Shown piece after piece: positions 42,213 to 49,761 of a DNA stretch of 49,761 nucleotides; position 1 is the first letter of the stretch; each line of letters starts with the position of its first letter. The notes beneath the pieces were generated by a model. That model worked only from the letters and a program-made list of their open reading frames with translations. It was not told the origin of the DNA and did no database searches. The translations under genes were made by a program, and so were the position numbers. This DNA is from a virus, in the IMG/VR virus record IMGVR_UViG_3300046820_001070, positions 1 through 49,761 of that record; one strand, 5' to 3'.

Positions 42213-44495
42213 ATGCCATTTCCATTTATAAAGCCACTTGAAGAGTGGACAGTAGAGAAATTAAAAGAAAGAGAATCGGATAGAAATTATATTACTACAT
42301 TATCTCCTTTTGCAATAATGTCTAGTGGTGCCGTTGTTTTAAAAAATAAGACTACTGAAGAAATTAAAAATTTATTTATAAATCAAGAATACGGAAAAGA
42401 CGCAACTACATATTATGGATGTGTAATTACAAATACCACAGATGTTTCGAAATTATATCAATCGGGAGAAACAATAGTTGGTTACGATTTAAACGGAAAA
42501 GAAATAAAGGTAGAAGGTGAAAAAAATAGAAGAGTATCTACACCAATTATAGAAAGTATAGAGATAGACACCGATGGTGGTAACAATACCTTAAAAACGG
42601 CACAAGTTAAAGTCAAAATATTTACATTAAAACAATTGGAAATGTTTGAATTGTTTTTTTTGAGACCATCTATGAATGTTGTATTGGAATACGGGTGGAG
42701 TAGTTCTACAAAAAAAGGTGCATTTTCTGGCGCTTTCAAAAATGTTACAATAGATAAAAATTTATTTGCAAAGAAAAATTTTGAAACTTATAAAAAAGAT
42801 TATTCTGATTTATTTTTAGAAAATACTAAAAAAGATAGTTATAAAAAAATACTAAAAGAAACTGAGGGTGAATATGATTATATGGTTGGTAGAGTAACAA
42901 ATTTCAATTATTCACCAACCGAAGATGGTACATATGAAGTAAGTATAGAAGTGTCTAGTGGAAATGAATTACAATTATGGCCCGCTTTAAAATCTGCAAA
43001 AGAATCGGCCCTTACATTGAAAAAAAATGAAAAAAAGATAACAACTTATAAATCCTTTATTTCAAAAATTGCAGCAGACTTTGGTAGACCTGATTTTGAA
43101 ACAAATATCTTTAAAGATGATAATATTTGGAAAAATGAATTCTTTAATTATGGTATAACAAATGAAAAACAAAGTAGTACCATAGTTTCAAAAATACCAT
43201 ATATTTCAATGAAAGTTATAATTGAAATAATAAATAACTTAAAATTAACAAATCCATTGTCAGAAATAATTTCGGTAAATTATGAATATGATGGAAAAAA
43301 AATAATTCCTGTAAATTCAAATCCAAATCTAATATCAACCGATGAATCTATTATATTTCCTGGTAAATTACCAGAAGTGAGATTGGCTAATGGTGGAAAG
43401 GAAAATAGAATTATATTAGCATATGATGAACCTGGAATTGATGGTAAAATAAACGAAAAATCTTTTAATCTAAGTGATTCTCAAATTTATAATTTTAGTA
43501 CCGGTGAAAGTATAAAAACAAATGATATAAAAATAAAAAATACAAACGATAATACGGAAATTGCAGTAAAATCAAACACAGGAAATTTATTAAATGTATT
43601 TTTTAATTATAATAGATTTATAGAAATATTTGATAATGCAAATAATATAGCAGATGTAATAAATTCGGTATTATCGACTATACAAAATTGTATGTTGGGG
43701 ATGTGTAATTTGGAATTACAAAAAAAAGAAGATGTACAAGGGCAAACTTCTTTGGAAATTATTGATAGAAAAATTTTTCAACCATTACCAAAAACCACAT
43801 CTTCATCGGAAAAACCAACAACACATAGATTTAAAATAGGTGCAAAAGAATCCATAGTTAAAAATTTTAATTTTAATATGGAAATGAGTACACTAATGCA
43901 AGCACAAGCATTATACTCAACCCAACTTGCAATTGCTAAAGGGAACAAAGGAACAAATACGGATGCATCGAAAGAAATAGATAATTATATATCGGCTGAC
44001 CTCTCATATGCAAAAAACGCAGATGGATATTTTTCAGTAAACGATATGGAAGTCACCATAGTAAAAGGTGGATTAAAGAAGGAAGAAAATAAAAAAAAGA
44101 ATCAATCTCCTGCCGAAAAGAAAAAAGAAGAAGAGGATAAGAAAAAATCCGATGAAGAACAAACTAAAAAATTAAAAGAATCTATAACCAGTAAATATGT
44201 AAAATTTAAAAATGCAAAGGGTATACAAAATTTAATATATAAAGATAGTGGGTTAATTCAATTATATTTACTACCAAAAACACCTGCCAATTCTACCGCA
44301 TTGACATATTTGGAAATAACATTAGAAATAGACGGAATGGCCGGATTTAGTTGTGGTGAATATTTTCAAATAGATGGTATACCGGAAATATACAATAGAA
44401 ATGGGTATTTTCAAATATTAAATGTAAAACAAGGTATTGATGAGAGTGGTTGGAAAACAACAATTGAAGCTGGTTATTTATTAAAAACAGAATAA
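42213..44495 (+). CDS. Large baseplate hub protein (gp27/gp5-region-like)
   Basis: A 760-residue protein. Residues 95-260 look like the first hub beta domain: IIESIEIDTDGGNNTLKTAQ, VKVKIFTLKQLEMFELFFLR, PSMNVVLEYGWSS, YDYMVGRVTNFNYSPTEDGT and YEVSIEVSSGNE. The centre is Lys/Asn-rich and variable, with a strongly charged coil at residues about 625-660 (many Lys/Glu). The C-terminal 100 residues (TYLEITLEIDGMAGFSCGEY, then QILNVKQGIDESGWKTTIEA) form the closing hub domain typical of phage and injection-system hubs. No lysozyme domain is seen. Position after tube-cap and LysM genes supports the hub role; exact T4 equivalence is uncertain. Confidence 0.72.
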   Translation: MPFPFIKPLEEWTVEKLKERESDRNYITTLSPFAIMSSGAVVLKNKTTEEIKNLFINQEYGKDATTYYGCVITNTTDVSKLYQSGETIVGYDLNGKEIKVEGEKNRRVSTPIIESIEIDTDGGNNTLKTAQVKVKIFTLKQLEMFELFFLRPSMNVVLEYGWSSSTKKGAFSGAFKNVTIDKNLFAKKNFETYKKDYSDLFLENTKKDSYKKILKETEGEYDYMVGRVTNFNYSPTEDGTYEVSIEVSSGNELQLWPALKSAKESALTLKKNEKKITTYKSFISKIAADFGRPDFETNIFKDDNIWKNEFFNYGITNEKQSSTIVSKIPYISMKVIIEIINNLKLTNPLSEIISVNYEYDGKKIIPVNSNPNLISTDESIIFPGKLPEVRLANGGKENRIILAYDEPGIDGKINEKSFNLSDSQIYNFSTGESIKTNDIKIKNTNDNTEIAVKSNTGNLLNVFFNYNRFIEIFDNANNIADVINSVLSTIQNCMLGMCNLELQKKEDVQGQTSLEIIDRKIFQPLPKTTSSSEKPTTHRFKIGAKESIVKNFNFNMEMSTLMQAQALYSTQLAIAKGNKGTNTDASKEIDNYISADLSYAKNADGYFSVNDMEVTIVKGGLKKEENKKKNQSPAEKKKEEEDKKKSDEEQTKKLKESITSKYVKFKNAKGIQNLIYKDSGLIQLYLLPKTPANSTALTYLEITLEIDGMAGFSCGEYFQIDGIPEIYNRNGYFQILNVKQGIDESGWKTTIEAGYLLKTE

Positions 44496-44496
44496 A

Positions 44497-44871
44497 ATGT
44501 ATAAAGATTTAATAAAGAATAAAGAATTGTATTCATTGGATTTTCCAAAAACGATTGTACCATCTCCAATTGATATTGATTACGAAAATGGATTTATAAA
44601 TAGATATTTTACACAAAGAGTAAATGATTCAAATTCTTTTGTTTTTGAAATAGATTTGGAAGAATATAATTCGTTATTAGAAAATCCATATTGGACATTG
44701 GAAGAAATACGATGGAGAATCACCGGCCCTAAATCGGCAGTATATTCGAATAATGGTACTATAACTGATATTGGTGTAGTAGCATCAAATGGTACATCGA
44801 TTTCAATAGCATCGGATAAAATTAAAAACATAGGTTTATATTTACCAAACTTATTACAATTCTATAAATAA
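44497..44871 (+). CDS. Hypothetical baseplate-cluster protein
   Basis: A 124-residue beta-rich protein, one base after the hub stop. It contains YENGFINRYFTQRVNDSNSF, LLENPYWTLEEIRWRITGPK and a closing strand IGLYLPNLLQFYK. I do not recognise a family by name, but small proteins with an FINRYF-x-R...W-x-I/T-GP pattern occur in the baseplate clusters of T4-like marine phages. A wedge or hub component is inferred from position. Confidence 0.62.
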   Translation: MYKDLIKNKELYSLDFPKTIVPSPIDIDYENGFINRYFTQRVNDSNSFVFEIDLEEYNSLLENPYWTLEEIRWRITGPKSAVYSNNGTITDIGVVASNGTSISIASDKIKNIGLYLPNLLQFYK

Positions 44872-44896
44872 ATTTGGAAAAATAAAAATAAAATCA

Positions 44897-44906
44897 TATA
44901 TTTAAT
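44897..44906 (+). promoter_or_regulatory. Promoter-like box TATATTTAAT
   Basis: A near copy of the recurrent box 18 bases before the oxygenase ATG (44925). Confidence 0.42.
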
Positions 44907-44924
44907 TATAAACAAAATAAAGTT

Positions 44925-45701
44925 ATGTCAAAATTTAAACATCTTACCGCCGAAGAAATCCAACAAATGACATTTGATTGGAGATATAGAGGTTGGACGG
45001 TATTGGAATTACTTACCGAATCAGAAGTTGATGAAGTTAATGAAGAATTAAATAGATTGCGTTTGGAAAGAAATGCAGCTGAACCTGAAAAATGGCAGGA
45101 ATATGAACCATTCATGTATCCACACAAATTATCTTCTAAATTAGAAGCATTGTTTGCACATCCTAAATTGATTGAAGCAATGGAATTTCTTATGGAAGGT
45201 GATATAGTGGGAATGCAAACTTGGGCATATTTCAAACCAAAAGGTGAATTAGGTAGAGACCAACATCAGAATGCATTCTACACAGGATGTGGCCACAACG
45301 AAATTATTAACACTGCATTGGCATTAGATAATCACGACCCTGAAAATGGGGCAGTATGGAACTATGAAGGTTCACATAGATTACCAGTTTTACCAATGGA
45401 AGATAATGAAGAAAGAAAAGCAACAAACACTGCAAATTGGAGAAGTGAGAGAGGTATCAGTTGTGTAATGCCAGAGGGTCATGATTTCCGTAAAGTAGAA
45501 GGACATTTGAAAAAAGGACAAGTTGCACTTTTACACTCACACGTTGTACATGGTTCTGACCCGAATAAAGATACTACAAGAATGAGAAGAAATTTCTTAG
45601 GTGGTTATTTAAAGAAAGGAGCATATTTCAAACCGGGTAACCAAATGAAGAGAGAACCGATTGATATTTACGAATTACGTGAAAAGCATTGGGGAGAATA
45701 A
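44925..45701 (+). CDS. PhyH-type Fe(II)/2-oxoglutarate oxygenase with altered metal site
   Basis: A 258-residue protein of the phytanoyl-CoA dioxygenase family. Visible: the N-terminal helix and GWTVLELLTESEVDEV; the metal motif region GRDQHQNAFYTGCG; ENGAVWNYEGSHRLPVLP, the family's conserved GSH(R) turn; and the distal part GQVALLHSHVVHGSDPNKD with His209 and Arg219. The usual HxD reads His114-Gln-Asn116, so the acidic metal ligand is replaced by Asn. Other family signatures are intact, so it may still bind iron weakly or have lost or changed chemistry. It is a moron-like gene between baseplate and polymerase genes, with its own promoter-like box. Substrate unknown. Confidence 0.8.
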   Translation: MSKFKHLTAEEIQQMTFDWRYRGWTVLELLTESEVDEVNEELNRLRLERNAAEPEKWQEYEPFMYPHKLSSKLEALFAHPKLIEAMEFLMEGDIVGMQTWAYFKPKGELGRDQHQNAFYTGCGHNEIINTALALDNHDPENGAVWNYEGSHRLPVLPMEDNEERKATNTANWRSERGISCVMPEGHDFRKVEGHLKKGQVALLHSHVVHGSDPNKDTTRMRRNFLGGYLKKGAYFKPGNQMKREPIDIYELREKHWGE

Positions 45702-45740
45702 ATTTTGTAAATCAAAATATTTTTAGTATATTAGTAGGGT

Positions 45741-47015
45741 ATGATTAATCTAATTGAAGATAAGTCTACCCTACTTTCTTTTTTGGGTGGAAATGTAAAT
45801 ATTGACCTTATAATTCCTGTGTGGAGTTCTCATAGAGCACATCCATTGGGTAGTCGTTTATCTTTTATATATTTTAGACAACCAAATGGTGAAGATGGTA
45901 TTATGAATTTCAATCACATAGATGCAAAAAAATTAGACAAATTCGACATATCAAAATTAGTGCACGTAAATACGTTAGTTTTAGACAATAGGTATTTAAA
46001 TACACAAGGATTGGATTATGAGTGGGTTTACTTTGAAGAGTATGGGAAACCATTTATATTTAATGAGGTCGTAGAATCGGTTTATAGGGGGTATAGAAAC
46101 GACTTTAAGGAGTTGAATGATTGTGTACCTTTAATGAAATGGTTGGAAATACTTAGGACAATCCCAAATATCAGTAAAAGACAAGAATGGTATAGAAAAT
46201 ATACATCAGCAATCACCATATTGGGAAGGTTGGAAGGGGCTGGGGTAAAAGTCGTTAGAGAAAAATTTATTGATAGTTTTAACTTCAACGAGCAATACCT
46301 GCGAAAAAACGATATCGTCTACACTCAGTACAATCCATACACTATTACAGGTAGGCCATCCAATCGTCATCTTAATGTCAATTACTCTGCGTTAAAGAAA
46401 TCCGATGGAACGAGAGAAATGTTTATTAGTCGTCATCCACACGGTACCCTAATTCAATTTGACTATGAGTCATATCACATTCGTTTGATTGCAAAGATGG
46501 TTGGGTATGAGTTTCCAAAAGGGACTACGGCTCACCAACACCTTGCAAATCTTTATGGGTGTGATGTGGAGACGGCAAAGAAAATAACCTTTACATACCT
46601 TTATGGGGGATTAGACGATAATGCTCGGGGGATTCCATTCTTTCAAAAGGTAGACGAATATATTAAGGGATTATACCAAAGGTTCGTCATTTCGGGAAAA
46701 CTTACGACACTCTTATACAAAAGAGAAATACCATTTGATAGAATCGAAACTCCCAACGAACAAAAGGTATTCAACTACTTATTACAATCCTTAGAGACTG
46801 AAATCAATTATATGAAGATTGGGGAAGTGTTGGAGTATTTGGAGGGGAAAATGTCAAAAATGATACTTTATACTTATGATGCCTTTCTTATAGACACACA
46901 TCCAATTGAAAGAGAAAATCTTTTAAACGACATTGGAGAGATAATGGAGAAGGGTGGTTTTCCGGTAAAAATCGAAGAAGGAGAGAATTATAACAATTTA
47001 GAGGTTATACATTAA
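45741..47015 (+). CDS. Divergent family A (Pol I-like) DNA polymerase
   Basis: A 424-residue protein with the Pol I palm and fingers. TITGRPSNRHLNVN (residues 201-214) matches TGRLSS...NLQNIP. Motif A is FDYESYHIRLIA with Asp241; the usual steric-gate Glu is His246. Motif B is AKKITFTYLYGG (Lys280, Phe284, Tyr288), preceded by AHQHLANLYGCDVET. Motif C is YTYDAFLID with Asp380; the usual His-Asp-Glu is Tyr-Asp-Ala. The N-terminal 190 residues lack a readable exonuclease active site. Both catalytic Asp residues are kept, so activity is plausible. Codon use (GGG, CGG, AGG and GTC more often) is unlike neighbouring genes, suggesting separate origin. T4-like phages normally carry a family B enzyme. 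Confidence 0.85.
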   Translation: MINLIEDKSTLLSFLGGNVNIDLIIPVWSSHRAHPLGSRLSFIYFRQPNGEDGIMNFNHIDAKKLDKFDISKLVHVNTLVLDNRYLNTQGLDYEWVYFEEYGKPFIFNEVVESVYRGYRNDFKELNDCVPLMKWLEILRTIPNISKRQEWYRKYTSAITILGRLEGAGVKVVREKFIDSFNFNEQYLRKNDIVYTQYNPYTITGRPSNRHLNVNYSALKKSDGTREMFISRHPHGTLIQFDYESYHIRLIAKMVGYEFPKGTTAHQHLANLYGCDVETAKKITFTYLYGGLDDNARGIPFFQKVDEYIKGLYQRFVISGKLTTLLYKREIPFDRIETPNEQKVFNYLLQSLETEINYMKIGEVLEYLEGKMSKMILYTYDAFLIDTHPIERENLLNDIGEIMEKGGFPVKIEEGENYNNLEVIH

Positions 47016-47020
47016 AAAAT

Positions 47021-47030
47021 TATATTTATA
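47021..47030 (+). promoter_or_regulatory. Promoter-like box TATATTTATA
   Basis: An exact copy of the recurrent box directly after the polymerase gene, 33 bases before the ATG at 47064. Confidence 0.57.
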
Positions 47031-47063
47031 TCATATAATTATATCTAAACGAAAGACTATACA

Positions 47064-47486
47064 ATGAAATTAGTAGATTTAATACCATTAAAAGAAATCG
47101 ACTTTGCATCAAAAAAAGCATTTGATACTTACAGTAAAAATCATAAGTTAAGACCTACGACAAAAGTAAAAATTGCAGGTAAAACTACAACTGCGGGCCA
47201 GGCCTCTAAAATTAAAGGAACATCTGTATTTGATGATAAAGAAAAATCAAAAGATTCAGTAGACCCAAAGATAAAAAAACAATTAGATACTCTCCATAAA
47301 CAAAAATTAGCTGCTCAAAGTAAATTGAATGCTTTTCGTAAATCGTACAAAGATAATTATAGTAAAGCGAGTAAGGAAAAACAGAAAAAAATGGATGCAG
47401 ATTTAAAAGCAGCTGAAAAAGAATTTGATAAAGTAGTGACTCCATTGGAAACTCAATCGAAGAAGTTAGAAAAAAAAGATAAATAA
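47064..47486 (+). CDS. Lys-rich internal-protein-like gene with capsid-targeting leader
   Basis: A 140-residue very basic protein. It starts MKLVDLIPLKEIDFASKKAF, with the IPLKE|I motif matching the 4347 product. The mature part is about one quarter Lys, with Ala, Ser and Thr (LRPTTKVKIAGKTTTAGQAS) and a helical C-terminal half. T4 internal proteins IPI-IPIII have the same design: a ten-residue leader cut by gp21, then a small basic protein packaged with DNA and ejected. This similarity is of architecture only. It is followed eight bases later by the 689-residue gene. Confidence 0.65.
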   Translation: MKLVDLIPLKEIDFASKKAFDTYSKNHKLRPTTKVKIAGKTTTAGQASKIKGTSVFDDKEKSKDSVDPKIKKQLDTLHKQKLAAQSKLNAFRKSYKDNYSKASKEKQKKMDADLKAAEKEFDKVVTPLETQSKKLEKKDK

Positions 47487-47494
47487 TATAAAAG

Positions 47495-49564
47495 ATGTCA
47501 ATAAATTTTCAAGAAATCCTTAAAGAATTGGAATATCGTGTAGAACATGGTATTATCGATTTAACAAAGGAGGAACAAGTTACAAAATTAACAGAAATCT
47601 TAAAAGAGAATGGTGTTTCCGATGCCAACGAAATGGCACAGAGAGCAAGAGTGTATTTTTCTTATTTGAACGAAGATGATGTAGTTAAGAATAAGAAAAC
47701 GGGTAATGTATATGTTGTAAAAAACTTTGATTCCACAAAACACGATAAACCAACACCTGCGGAAGTAGAAAAAGCTAAAAAAGCAAATGGTGGTAAATTA
47801 CCAACTACCGACAAACCTGCAGCTGGAAAACCGGCTGTAAAAGTTGGTGCACAAAAAACAGCACCTGCGGCAGATATTAAAGTAAGTGATGCCGAAAAGA
47901 AAGCAAATGCTAAGGCAGAAAAAGGTAAAAATCCACAAGAGATTAAAAAAGAAATAGATAGAATTAGTATAGAGGCAGGACAAAGTAGACAAATGTTCTA
48001 CAAAAAAGGATATCATAAAGCAGAAAGTGAAGACGATGCAGGCGCAGCTCCAGGTAATGCCGGTTCGATGTTAAATGAAAATGGTTCATGTGATGTATGT
48101 GAGTGGGCATTGGAAAATGATAAAACAGATTTAGTATCAGCAGTTTTACACTTATATGATAACTTAAAAGGTGGTGCACTATTAGAAGCAACGGATAAGA
48201 CTGGTATTGCAGGACAAGAAAAATCAGTCCCAAGTGTAAATGCAAAACAATTAAGAGATTTTAGAGCAGCGGGTAAAGGTAAGTTTGACAAATTATCAGA
48301 TGGTCAATTATCAAGACTAATGATGGCCGCTAATGGTGGATTAATTAAAGCTAGAAATATAAAGCAAGGTATTAAAAATAATGGTTGGAAAGAAGAAGAT
48401 TGTACGGTTAATGGTTTCTTTGGAGATGAAGGTGGTAAAGCACAACAAATGGATATGGTTAGACAATCCAACAAAATATTTGCACCAAACGGAAAAGAAA
48501 TACCAAAAGAAGTTGCATTGAAATTAGTTGCACAAGGTGGCGGAGGAGCTAACCCATCAGATACTTCTCAATTTGTATATAATTCAAAGACAGGAGATTT
48601 AATGATTAAGTTCACATCGGATAAAGATTCATTTGATGCAATCGTTGCACAATCATCATTCCAAAAGGAAGGACAAAATAAAAAAGTTGAAATAGATAAA
48701 TTGGTTAAAGAGGGTAAAATGAAACCCGCTGATGGTGAAAATTTGAAAAAAGTAATAGATAAACAAACCGCAACTTTAAATAAAATTGAAAATGAATTAA
48801 AGAGTGTGGTTGCCGAACCTGCAAAAGCCTTATCTAAAAAAAATCCAAAAGAACTTTCAAAAATTGCTTTGGATTTAAATAAATCAAATAGTGGTAAAGC
48901 AAGAATAGCAGCAATAGAAAAAAAATATGGTAAACTACCAGCTGGTATAGCAAACTTAATGAAAGTTGCACAAACTGACCCAGAATCATTATCAAGTGGA
49001 GATAGAAGAGTTGTAGATGATTTGAAAAACCATTATGGATTGGATTATTTAGTTGCTAAAAAGATTGATGATATTAGAAAACGTTCCGTTGCAGTTGAAA
49101 GAAAATTATTGAAACAACTCGACACTGTTCCAGTTAAACTTGAAGATGGTTCAAAAGTGGGATTGGGAACATATTTGGATGCTCAAAACTTTATAGAAAA
49201 ATTCCATATGGGTGGCTCAATGGGTGATAAACACGGTGTATTTGCATATCCTGGTTTGTTTGAAGTTGTGTGTGGTGTTGGTGTAATTAACGATAAGATT
49301 ATATCAAGTTGTATGAACACAAATAATATGAGTGATTTCATTAAAAAATTCGGTTCTACTGCAGAACAATTTCAGTTATCAAAAGAAAATCAAATTACAG
49401 GTTCAGTAAGAATTGCATATTTCTTAAATGATAAAGGTGAAAAAATTCGTATTGGTGAAAAAAGACAAAGAAGTAAAACCGGCGCAACTGGTAGATTTAA
49501 TACGGTATATAAGTGGGATAAGGATACAATAGAATGTTTCAAAAGAAAAAATGGAGTAGCATAA
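47495..49564 (+). CDS. Large unknown protein, possible head-packaged cargo
   Basis: A 689-residue protein I do not recognise. It begins MSINFQEILKELEYRVEHGI, with ILKE|L at residues 8-11, again of the leader type. Residues 80-165 are a Lys/Ala/Pro-rich linker. Residues 170-330 contain CDVCEWALENDKTDLVSAVL and SDGQLSRLMMAANGGLIKAR, then VNGFFGDEGGKAQQMDMVRQ. Residues 370-480 are helical and charged. The C-terminal 130 residues look like a compact alpha/beta domain (FIEKFHMGGSMGDKHGVFAY, GLFEVVCGVGVINDKIISSC, ending NTVYKWDKDTIECFKRKNG) that could be an enzyme such as a nuclease, but I see no definite active-site motif. It may be a structural or ejected protein. Confidence 0.65.
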   Translation: MSINFQEILKELEYRVEHGIIDLTKEEQVTKLTEILKENGVSDANEMAQRARVYFSYLNEDDVVKNKKTGNVYVVKNFDSTKHDKPTPAEVEKAKKANGGKLPTTDKPAAGKPAVKVGAQKTAPAADIKVSDAEKKANAKAEKGKNPQEIKKEIDRISIEAGQSRQMFYKKGYHKAESEDDAGAAPGNAGSMLNENGSCDVCEWALENDKTDLVSAVLHLYDNLKGGALLEATDKTGIAGQEKSVPSVNAKQLRDFRAAGKGKFDKLSDGQLSRLMMAANGGLIKARNIKQGIKNNGWKEEDCTVNGFFGDEGGKAQQMDMVRQSNKIFAPNGKEIPKEVALKLVAQGGGGANPSDTSQFVYNSKTGDLMIKFTSDKDSFDAIVAQSSFQKEGQNKKVEIDKLVKEGKMKPADGENLKKVIDKQTATLNKIENELKSVVAEPAKALSKKNPKELSKIALDLNKSNSGKARIAAIEKKYGKLPAGIANLMKVAQTDPESLSSGDRRVVDDLKNHYGLDYLVAKKIDDIRKRSVAVERKLLKQLDTVPVKLEDGSKVGLGTYLDAQNFIEKFHMGGSMGDKHGVFAYPGLFEVVCGVGVINDKIISSCMNTNNMSDFIKKFGSTAEQFQLSKENQITGSVRIAYFLNDKGEKIRIGEKRQRSKTGATGRFNTVYKWDKDTIECFKRKNGVA

Positions 49565-49565
49565 A

Positions 49566-49761
49566 ATGAATACACAATTACTTTGCCTTTTTACGACAAA
49601 AAATGAATTAGATAAGTCGGTAGATTTTATATTATCTAACTATACTCTAACTAATCCAAATGTTTTTATTTTAGAAAGTAAGATAAGACCCGAAGAGGCG
49701 TTCATTACTTTTAATGTCGAAAAAGGTTCAAATGCAATTCCTTCGGACTGGAAAACTATTC
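49566..49761 (+). CDS. Hypothetical protein, 3' end cut by the window
   Basis: The gene starts at the ATG one base after the preceding stop and is open to the window edge (65 complete codons). It reads MNTQLLCLFTTKNELDKSVD, then FILSNYTLTNPNVFILESKI and EEAFITFNVEKGSNAIPSDW. Small phage proteins with a CLFTTK-like start and an F-I-T-F-N-V-E-K strand are common beside structural genes in T4-like marine phages, with unknown function. The C-terminus is not visible. Confidence 0.65.
   Translation, partial: MNTQLLCLFTTKNELDKSVDFILSNYTLTNPNVFILESKIRPEEAFITFNVEKGSNAIPSDWKTI

Noticed and set aside
1-49761. tRNA or rRNA genes, integrase, attachment sites
   Set aside because: No cloverleaf-like sequence, rRNA segment, integrase or transposase was recognised by eye on either strand.

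Overview
This window is the virion-structure half of a T4-like (contractile-tailed) phage genome, probably from an environmental phage of a Bacteroidota host. All 48 recognised genes lie on the + strand, are tightly packed and AT-rich, and many touch or overlap their neighbours. The phage call rests on a T4-type set in T4-like order: prohead protease (gp21), acidic core scaffold (gp22), major capsid protein (gp23), neck and tail-completion proteins (gp13/14/15-like), tail sheath (gp18), tail tube (gp19), a tail-assembly/baseplate hub pair (gp26/gp51-like), a tape measure, and baseplate proteins including a LysM protein and a large hub. The Bacteroidota host is an inference. It rests on a phage copy of ribosomal protein bS21, the near absence of Shine-Dalgarno sequences, and promoter-like boxes resembling the Bacteroidota -7 element (TAnnTTTG).

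Layout. 1-5.6 kb: small head-associated proteins, the protease, a PKD-like protein and a leucine-rich-repeat protein, a ferritin-like DUF5856-type protein and bS21. 5.6-8.7 kb: structured leader, scaffold, capsid protein, terminator. 8.7-15.7 kb: a fibre with a C1q-like tip, neck and tail-terminator genes, three consecutive proteins sharing a C-terminal domain, and short LamG and related adhesins. 15.8-33.4 kb: a very large adhesin region with a 1624-residue Ser-rich fibre, two short fibres, a collagen-like Gly-Thr-Ser fibre and a YadA-head-like fibre (both ending in S74 self-cleaving chaperones), and a fibre carrying a Hint (intein-like) domain before a LamG lectin. Embedded among them are three glycosyltransferase genes, one a clear relative of the Aah/TibC autotransporter heptosyltransferases. 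33.5-44.9 kb: sheath, tube, chaperones, tape measure, baseplate. 44.9-49.8 kb: a PhyH-type oxygenase, a divergent family A DNA polymerase, a Lys-rich small protein, a 689-residue unknown protein and a truncated gene at the right edge.

How the parts may work together. (i) The glycosyltransferases sit beside Ser/Thr-rich fibres and an autotransporter-like fibre, which suggests a phage-encoded system that O-glycosylates its own fibres. (ii) Several proteins begin with a short leader ending in a hydrophobic-x-Lys-Glu motif resembling the T4 gp21 cleavage signal, which suggests a set of head-packaged (possibly ejected) proteins. (iii) A recurrent TATATTTATA box precedes most transcription-unit starts and is a candidate phage late promoter. 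(iv) Two gene junctions look like ribosomal frameshift sites. Functions are inferred from reading motifs; no database search was possible.
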